Source: Monoraphidium neglectum | Lineage: Eukaryota; Chlorophyta; Chlorophyceae; Sphaeropleales; Selenastraceae | DNA length: 16,286 nt | Assembly: GCF_000611645.1 (NCBI RefSeq) | Contig: NW_014013272.1 | Span: 14,015 to 30,300 of the forward strand | Direction of reading: 5' to 3' | Part shown: in pieces, positions 9,155-16,286 of the stretch | Layout: the number at the start of each line of letters is the position of its first letter | Position numbering within the stretch: position 1 is the stretch's first letter | Translations under genes and position numbers: made by a program | The notes under the pieces: generated by a model | Told to the model about the DNA's origin: nothing | The model's input: the letters and a program-made list of their open reading frames with translations, nothing else | The model's database searches: none

Positions 9155-12100
9155 ATGGCGTGGATCGAGCGGAGAGCTGGGGATATGATAGGATCCATAG
9201 AGACTTGCGCAAGCCATCCAAGCGAGGCGCTGGCCAAGTTGGACGCGCTGCAAAACACATGGCGCAGTGGTGGTGCAGCGATTGCACAAACCATCCTCAC
9301 CTGCACGCTCGCCACTGGGTTTATGGCGGCGCCTGCGCCTGCAGTAGCCCGGGCGACAGGTGCGCTTGAGAACTTGCGGGGTTTGCGCGGAGGGGCAGTG
9401 GGGACCGGTCAGGGGAGGGTGCCACTGACTTGCAGTTGATGTATGTGCAAACGTGGGAGAGAAGCGCCTCCCTGCAACGTTTACAAGCATCACTGACACT
9501 CAGACTTACCATAAAAATCCCCCTGTGTGCTTCTTCTTATGCTAATCCCTGCAGGCGGCGGCATATTACGCCATGTGAGGGGGGACCTGCCCGAGCTGGT
9601 CTCACTTCTGCTGGACCACAGCCGGCGGCGCAAGAGCGCTGGCCTGCGCACCTGCGCGCAGCGGCGCAGCGGCCCGCCACAACAGCAGCAGCAGCCACCC
9701 CCAAGCCCTTCGTTGCCACAGCTTCACGTGGTGTTTTGCTTGAGTTCAAGTGAGTCTGCGGGCCGGCACGAATGCAGGTGACGCCCCTTTTGCGCACTTG
9801 TGGCAGTGGCCCCTGTGCCTTTTCAAAGAAGGAGCTGCGTCAGGCATGGGTGTGGTCGCCCTTTGCAGTGGTCATTGCTGGGACGCAGCGAGAACGGTTT
9901 CCTTACTGCAGTCTTGACCTCAACACTTTGCTTGCACAAGCTTGTAAAAGGCTCACCAATGCGGGCACGGAAAAGCAGCCCAGCCGAACTGGCAGCAACA
10001 TCCACTGCTCACCCAAGTCACTTGGCGGCATGCCCACCGTCCCCTGCAGGCCAAGACGACATGATCTGCCTGGCCCTGGTGCTTTCGGCCTCGCTGGTCT
10101 GGCCCGAAACCTTTACAGCCTACACGGAACAGCAGCAAGGTGCGTGCGTCTTGCAGAGCAGCACATGCATGCAGCTTGCTTGCGCTGCTTGCCAAGGCTT
10201 GACACACAGCTCTGCGGCACTTGCCAAAGGGATACGCATTGCTTGGGAGGGGCGTTTGCTTGCAAGGCGGCAAGTGTGCACGGCACGGTCATCTCCCAAT
10301 CGGCCTATGCGGGAACCCTCAGGGTTTTGAGGGATTAGGCTAATCCCTCTCCTCGCCACGCAGTCGTAGCCCCATTGGGTGCTGGCCATCGCCCACCCAC
10401 ACGCTTGTCCCCTATTGACTCAAACCCATCACAGACTCCAGGATCAGGGCTCTGCTAGATTTTATCGCTGGAGACCTGTGCCCATTCGCGGACCGCGCCG
10501 CCCTGCCCCTCCAGGGCGTGCAGGACCAGCTGCCGGAGTTAGTGCAGTATGCCATTGCATACAACACAGACTGCATCATGGGCTGCGGCAGCCTTGACAG
10601 GTTTGAGGCGAATCTCAGAGGCGTGGAGCCCATCGACCGAGTCAGCGGGACTGCGCTGGTGGTGGTTGGCACAATGCAAAAGATGCTGAGCACCGGGCAG
10701 GTGCGGCGCGGGAAAACCGTGCAGGCATGAAATCCAAACATTTATAGGTCCAGCGGTCGCCCACTTCTAGAGCCATCCAGGCTCATGAAGCCATCAAGAA
10801 TTGAACTTCTTATCTCATTATCAGGATGCACTGCGGCGTACCGTATGCAGGCGGACTGGTGACGCTCAGTGGCATTGTCAGTCAGCGGGCATGCAGTATC
10901 TGTATCTACGGGAAGCATCTTCATTCTTGTACGGTGCCTGTTGCTTCGCCAAGATTTGCACGACACTCAAGCGTCGTGCGGTAAACCGCTTTCACACTTG
11001 CCGCCCTTCATCCCTCCTTCGTTGTTGACAACCTCGTAGGCACCTAGGGCGAACGAGATTCCCGTGGCGACTGGCGCACCACGGCCATTTGGGCCCCAGG
11101 AGAGCCTCGGCGTTGCCGCAGTGGCGCGACTCCTGGTGCCGCATGTCCATGTCCACGACGAAGATGGAGAGGCCATCGCCGAGCTCGACCTTGCGGCGGC
11201 GGCGCAGGGCCTTTACCAATGCGGTGCAAGTATGCTGCGCGCGCTCGGCGGGGTGCCGGACGTCGCGTCGGCGTACTGCCAGATGCTCAGCGCATGCAGC
11301 GGGGCACACGCGCTCATAGGGCTGGGCCTGCTGGGCGAAAGCTGTGTGCAGGAGCTGCAGCGGCGCGGCTCGTATGTTGCGGCCGCTGCTGATCAAGGCC
11401 TCGCCGGCGACGACGCTGGTGGGAGGGGGATGAGCTTTGCCGAGGCCGCGACTAAGCTCGCGGGCGCCATCAAGCATGGTGGCTGCTGCCTGCGCGCCGT
11501 TCTGAGCGGCGACCGGATCAAGGGGATGGGGATGATGGACGTCCCCATGGGCGTATTTGAAGGGATGGGCACGATCCTCGCGAAGGCGATGCCAGACGCC
11601 GCGGGCGGCGCCGCCCCGTACCACGCCGGCGCTGTCGTGCCAATCGCCCTTCTGGCAGCTCACGGGCACGCCACGCAGGCGCGCCTGCTTGCGGTTCAGT
11701 CCTTGGGCCCTGCCGCACAGGAGGTGCTCGTCCCAGGCGCTGCGCCGCAGCCCGCAGCCGCGGCTGTCCCAATAGAGCAGGTGGCCGCTGCGGCGCAGCC
11801 GGCCCCGGCTGCGCCGGCGGCGCAGGCCGGCGCTGCCCCGCACAACACGGCTGCTGCTGCGCCGGCGTTGCTGGTGCCTGCTGCTGCTGTGATCGCTGCT
11901 GGCGCGGGGCCCAACAGCCCAGCGCGCCGGGGCCATGATGCACCCAAGCCGACGGGCCACAAACCGGCAACGGCTGCCAATGACGCTGCCGGCGCTGCGA
12001 GGCCGCAAACGGCGCGCGGGAAGCAGAAGCGGGCCCACTCGACGCCTTCAGCACGCCAAACGGGTGCGGCCGAGGTCGCTGCGGCGGCAGCGGCTGAGGC

Positions 12101-13240
12101 TGCTGCTGCCGCGGCAGACGACGCCCAAGCGTCCGATGGCGGCGCGCCACCCTCGAGCGGCAAGAGGGCGCGCCGCGGCCGCTCGGCCGGGGTCCACGGC
12201 GGCGCTGCAGACACCGACGAGGCAGAGCCGGCGGTTGGGCAGGCATCCATCGACGACACGCTTGGCGGCGGCGACGACAACGGCGCCGAGGACAGCGAAT
12301 CGGGCGACGTGGCGGATTCCATCGTGGTCGCGGCTGCGGCGGCGGGCCCTGCAGCTGGGAGCGCGCCAGGGCCCCTGGGCGCGGGCGCCAGCGGCCTGGG
12401 GTCAGGCCGGAAGGCTGCCTTGGGCCGCCCTGATTACAAGCGAGACGTCGAGACAGCAATTCTGGAGGCGCAAGCGCTTGGCACCACCTGTGAGGACGCC
12501 GCGGAGCCCGACGTCGCGCTTGGGCTCCTGCGGTTGCAGCAGGGGCTGACGCCGTGCCCCGTCACCTTCCACGAGGAGATCTTCACCACAGGCGCAGAGG
12601 CCGACGCGCGAACCATCCGACACGCCATCGAGCGGCTGCTCTCGCAGTCGTGCACCGTGAAGGTATCGGAGTGCAAGGGCCGCGGGCCAATCGCGCTCAA
12701 GGGCAAGCCCAGCGCACCGAGCCTTATCATCTACGCGAACCACCCAAAGGCCAAGATCTACGTGGCAACCGCGTCCGCAACAGACCTGCTGGTGAGCGGG
12801 ACGTGCAGCGAGCTGTGTGCTGGTCATGGGTGAATGCCGCATGTCGTGCATGCCGTTGACGCACACAAACTTGCGCTCGGTCCTATCGCTGCGTGTGCAT
12901 GGTGTGTAGCCGTCTGTACGCGATCAGGCGTCCACTCACACACCCAGCCACCCAGCCACCCAGCCACCCACCCACCGACCCACCCACCCACCCACCCACA
13001 CTCTTTGACAACGCCGTCACCACTCAGGGGAAGCTGGTGCACATGCGCGCCGCGGGCGTGACGCAGCAGAAGGCGGCCAAGGACGCCTGCTTCTGCGTCA
13101 TGAAGCAGCTGCTGCCCCACCTGCGCACTGCGCGCTACCTGCAGTACGAGGCACTATACACCGCGCAGCCGCGCCTGGCGGGCGACGGCACGCTCCAGAT
13201 CGGCGAAGCCGGCGATCTGATGCGCACCTTTGGCAAATGA
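9155..13240 (+). CDS. Uncharacterised 906-residue protein, six exons
   Basis: I do not recognise the family. Exons read as 9155-9359, 9555-9749, 10050-10139, 10435-10700, 11040-12791 and 13028-13240, with donors GTGCGC, GTGAGT, GTGCGT, GTGCGG and GTGAGC and AG acceptors (four CAG, one TAG). All phases agree and the total is 907 codons with stop. Residues 1-470 look helical, with segments such as LPELVQYAIAYNTDCIMGC, RFEANLRGVEPIDRVSGTAL and GAHALIGLGLLGESCVQEL. Residues about 470-713 are a disordered Ala/Pro linker with basic clusters (RGKQKRAHS, GKRARRGRS) that could be nuclear localisation signals, followed by an acidic stretch. Residues about 714-906 form a second ordered module (DARTIRHAIERLLSQS, PSLIIYANHPKAKIYVATA, KAAKDACFCVMKQLLPHL). 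The weakest point is the fourth intron: without it the first part would stop at 10728. A nuclear role is only a guess. Confidence 0.7.
10314..10349. repeat. Pair of adjacent hairpins in the third intron of the unknown gene
   Basis: The first has arms AACCCT/AGGGTT at 10314-10326. The second has perfect 9-bp arms GAGGGATTA/TAATCCCTC with a 3-nt loop at 10329-10349. CCCTC of the first can also pair with GAGGG of the second, so the two folds are mutually exclusive. They lie about 85 nt upstream of the acceptor at 10434. Confidence 0.75.
12940..13003. repeat. CCCA/CCAGCCA microsatellite in the fifth intron of the unknown gene
   Basis: Tandem CCAGCCA units pass into pure CCCA units, ending shortly before the AG acceptor at 13026-13027. 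Part of this pyrimidine-rich strand may serve as the polypyrimidine tract for that acceptor. Repeat length is probably variable. Confidence 0.85.
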
Positions 13241-14330
13241 GGAAGGTGCCAGGTTGCATCCTTGCAGGTGCAAAGCCACTGGTGTTGCTCCCGATCATGT
13301 TGGTGCAGCGTGTTTATTGACGTGCCGGGTGCCTTTGGCACACGTCTGGCCCCACGCACGCGCCTCACGCCTGAGTTTGTTGGGCTCCAGGTCTTCGTGC
13401 CCCAATGGCATTGCAGCAGACCCTTGCTCCCCTCAGCAGTGCCCCGCAGTACCGACAGCTAGCCAGGCATGGATCACATTGCTCTGGAGGTAGTAACAGC
13501 AAGCAGCAGCAAGCACAGCGCAGCGCGCATACTGACAGGCAGATATTGCCTTCAAGAATGTCCCTTGCAGGATGGTCACACTTTCATGTAAACATCAATG
13601 GGTAACACTCATGCTGTTCATTCTTGAACTCCCCAAGTTGTTTGTTGTGAGTGGGTCTTTCAAAGCTGTAGCGGCAACATAGGACGCACAAATGACAGGC
13701 GCAGCCCCATGCCCGAATCAACACGGCAGAGCAGACTAGTGGGTAGTACCAGCAGCCCCTGGAAATGCGCCACATGCATAGTACGGACAGGGCCTGATCA
13801 AAGAGTGTTGCAGCTAAGTGGCCATACCTTTCATAAAGATGCTGACACGTGGGCATACCCTACCCATGGGGGAACTTTGATGGGGCAGGTGAGCATTTTT
13901 GCCACGCAGTGGTGGCACAAATTAAGTTCAGGGTGTCTGGATTGTTATAACGTGGATGTGGATGTGTGCATCAGGACATTCTGGTGGGGCCCGCGACCAA
14001 CGTGTAGAGCTGTGCAGTGACAACACTCGACAGCCATCATTGCAAAGCACTGGTCTTGTGCTTAGGTGACGGCATGCATTTCCATTGAGCGCATCTTCAT
14101 AGGAAGTTGAACAGCGACGAGATCTCTAAATCTTGTTGTCACGATCATAGTAGGGGGCACAGGCTGGGATGATACTTGAACACGCTCACTGTCACAGCAC
14201 ACACCCGGGCACACACCGGACAACCGCATGTGGACGGCTCAATCCTGGGCCGACGCCGTGCCATACAACAAAGGGCGTCAGACACCAACACCTGGTTTAA
14301 TATTCTCACTGAACATTTCCGAGCCTGCTC
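13241..14330. other. Spacer: 3' UTR of the unknown gene and upstream region of the FKBP gene
   Basis: The first 350 nt or so are probably the 3' untranslated region. Small open frames occur beyond it: one on the plus strand from an ATG at 13709 (103 codons, ending near RTFWWGPRPTC) and one on the minus strand from an ATG at 13856 (90 codons with a hydrophobic middle). They overlap each other on opposite strands, have no promoter I can see and match no family I know, so I do not call them genes. Confidence 0.5.
13587..13591 (+). terminator. TGTAA, possible poly(A) signal of the unknown gene
   Basis: This is the first TGTAA I see after the stop codon at 13238-13240, giving a 3' untranslated region of about 350 nt. 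TGTAA is the usual green-algal polyadenylation signal, but a pentamer alone is weak evidence. Confidence 0.4.
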
Positions 14331-14337
14331 TATAAAT
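14331..14337 (+). promoter_or_regulatory. TATA box of the FKBP gene
   Basis: TATAAAT in the context CTCTATAAATCG lies 78 nt before the final G of the ATG region at 14415-14417. Transcription about 30 nt downstream would give a leader of about 50 nt. The spacing, the match to the consensus and the lack of intervening ATG codons make this the best promoter in the window. Confidence 0.7.
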
Positions 14338-14414
14338 CGTATAGATCGCCAACTGAAAGTGTCAATTGCTCACCATTGGCGAGCCCTGAGCTGCGCAAGT
14401 TCTCCTTGAGCGCA

Positions 14415-16286
14415 ATGGCAGACCTCAAAAAATACTTGCAACAGCTGAGGTCGACGCCAGAGGAGGTGCCTATCGAGCCCGAACTCAAGCCTGAACGCCA
14501 GAAGCAGGACAAAAGAATCAGGCGAGTGTGGTATGGCATGTCAGGATTCTCAGCTAATGATCAGAGCAGCCGCAGCGCTGTGGGACGCCTGGATCAATGG
14601 ACGCACATGATTATGCGCCGCGCGAGGCGCAGCCGATGCAGGCCCAACCAAATAACCTGCTGCAACCGCCCAGCACTGCAATGTGCGCATCTCTGCCCCT
14701 CTGCCCGCGCTCATGAATGCTCTGTTCATGAAATTCAAGGGAGGAGCAGGACCTGGCTGCTGGGGCTGTCATGTACTCGGTGGTGGCGGAGGGGGAGGGA
14801 GGCCCGCCCCCAAAGGAGGGCGATATGGTGCGCTGCCACATGGCTGCTGCAAAACAGCCGCCATCTTTCGCGTGTCAACAAGAGCAGCATCGCAGGCGCC
14901 GCCCGCGCCCGCCACCAACGCTGCCACTGCTGCTCGGGCGGGTCCGCGACGCTGCGGGGCAGCTTCTTTGCAGCTGCAGCCTCCTGCAACGTCCACGGAA
15001 CTGCCGGGCAGCAAGTCCGGCGTGCAGCGGCTCTGTCCACCCGGCCGGTCCCTCGAACGCAGCGCCTGCGCCTGACACGATTGTCAACAACTTTTTTGTC
15101 GACCTTGCCGCCCCATGCAAAACCACAGGTTTACATACATTACTCGGTCCGCTCCGCCAGCAACGCGCTGCTATACACCACGCGCCGCGGCGAGGGGGGC
15201 GCCGGGTACCCCCTTGCCTTCCTCATCGGCAAGGGGCGGCGCGCACCACGCGGCTGGGAGCTGGCGCTGCAGGGTGCGCGCCGGGCGGCTGGCTGGCAGG
15301 CTGGCGCGAGCGGGAGCGGCGGGGGCGCATGGTCACAAAGCGTGTCCGCCGGCAGCACACGCCTTGACGCTGCAGGCTTGTGGGAGCCAGACACTCCGAC
15401 TTGACAGCGGCCGCAATACACCCACCCAGGCCGGCACCCTAGGTGCCAACCGATCAAGCTGAGTGCAGGATGATTCCGCACCCTGAACCCAGGCGCCCCC
15501 ATTCCGCCCCACCCCCTTGAAATCAGGCATGGCCCGCGGGGCCCGCAAGGTGGTGCGCGTGGGGCCGGCCTACGGCTTCTCCCACCCGGACTGCCGCATG
15601 GCGCCGCCCAAGGGCGTGGACTGCAACCAGCCGCTGTCCTTCGACATCCAGCTGCTGGACTGGGTGCCGGCGGACAAGGTGCCCGGCGGGGGGGGCAGGG
15701 CCCGTGTTTCTGGCTGGCGCCGCGAGGGTGCATGCATCCCAGTCCAGGGCGCATGTCTAGCAGCCCTGGCGTGGGTGTTGCCCAGCCAGCAAGCGTGTAG
15801 CCCATGGGAATCAACTATGATGCGGCCAGCCTCGACCCCACCGCGCGAGACACGCGCCCTGCGCTTGGGCCGCCGCTGCTCGTGGCCTGCTGCTCGCCCG
15901 CCCCGCAAAACCGGACGCCGACCAGCGCGCCCCGCGGCCTCCAAAATCAACAGGTCCGCGCCACTGGCGACTCGGATGACATTTTCAAAGTAGTCAAACG
16001 CGAGTCAGACCACTGGGAGATGGCGCGGCCCCCAAACGAGGTCACCTTCTTGCTGCGCGCCTCGACGCCCGCGGCCGACGGCGCACTGGGGGAGGGCGCC
16101 GCGTACTTTGCGCCCGCCGCGCCGCTGTCGCTGCCGCTCGGCGCGGGCGCGCTGCCGGCCGGACTGGAGCAGGCGCTCGCGACGATGGCGCAGGGCGAGC
16201 GCGCGACGCTGGTCGTGCCGGCGGCGCTGATGTCAGATGACGTCAGCGCGGCAGCGGCGGCCGGGGAGGCGGGGGTGGGGGCGGAG
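14415..16286 (+). CDS. PAS1: Multi-domain FKBP-type peptidyl-prolyl isomerase, PASTICCINO1-like, 3' end beyond right edge
   Basis: FKBP immunophilin of the PAS1/FKBP72 type, which in plants joins several FKBP domains to TPR repeats and acts in cell proliferation and very-long-chain fatty acid synthesis. Exons read as 14415-14525, 14750-14827, 15129-15273, 15527-15678 and 15954-16286 (edge), all in phase, giving 273 residues. Residues 38-162 form the first FKBP domain: VMYSVVAEGEGGPPPKEGDM, then VYIHYSV, PLAFLIGKG, RGWELAL, RKVVRVGPAYGF and LSFDIQLLDW. From about residue 170 a second, divergent domain begins (IFKVVKRESDHWEMARPPNE, then PAGLEQALATMAQGERATL). The active site is altered: the usual Asp of the FKBP pocket is Tyr79 and the Val-Ile pair is Ala102-Pro103, while Trp106 and Tyr127 remain. 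Weak catalysis is therefore likely. TPRs would lie beyond the window. The first donor (CGA|GTGTGG) is the least typical; the start is the first ATG after the TATA box. Confidence 0.83.

Noticed and set aside
10992..12459. Long minus-strand open frames opposite the large exon of the unknown gene
   Set aside because: They are antisense shadows of a GC-rich plus-strand exon whose phase agrees with five other exons. Their translations are Arg/Pro/Gln-rich.
13262..13462. Open frame just after the stop of the unknown gene (contains TPEFVGLQVFVPQW)
   Set aside because: Joining it would need an intron of about 20-30 nt placed after the stop codon. It is better explained as 3' untranslated sequence.

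Overview
The window looks like nuclear DNA of a green alga (Chlorophyta, possibly a trebouxiophyte or a relative; I cannot name the genus). Exons are very GC-rich and are split by GT-AG introns of roughly 195-370 nt. Introns and spacers carry CA, CAG and CCCA repeats. TATAAAT boxes and TGTAA poly(A)-like signals are present. Two of the three genes belong to recognisable eukaryotic or plant-lineage families.

Layout. (1) Positions 1-2937, minus strand: a six-exon gene for the FG-repeat nucleoporin Nup54, running off the left edge. Its last short exon is probably just outside, because the window starts in what reads on the minus strand as a polypyrimidine tract. (2) About 2938-8900: some 6 kb with no gene I can defend. 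It holds moderate-GC sequence (2938-5070), a GC-rich tandem repeat of about 1.55 kb made of modular units (5071-6622), CAG-type repeats, and a paired hairpin at 7726-7774. (3) Positions 9155-13240, plus strand: a six-exon gene for a 906-residue protein I do not recognise, with a TATA box upstream at 8910. All five splice junctions keep frame. It combines a helical N-terminal half, a long Ala/Pro-rich charged linker with basic clusters, and a C-terminal globular module. (4) Positions 13241-14414: spacer with the unknown gene's probable poly(A) signal and a TATA box at 14331. (5) Positions 14415-16286, plus strand: the first five exons of a multi-domain FKBP of the PASTICCINO1 type, cut by the right edge.

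The genes do not form a pathway. The order is that of ordinary neighbouring nuclear genes, with the nucleoporin transcribed leftward and the other two rightward. The points most worth following are the unidentified 906-residue protein, the mosaic tandem repeat, and several near-perfect palindromes that resemble organelle-type hairpins. No complete mobile element, CRISPR array, tRNA or rRNA gene was seen. All exon models come from reading splice signals, phase and family similarity by eye, and none has been checked against transcripts.
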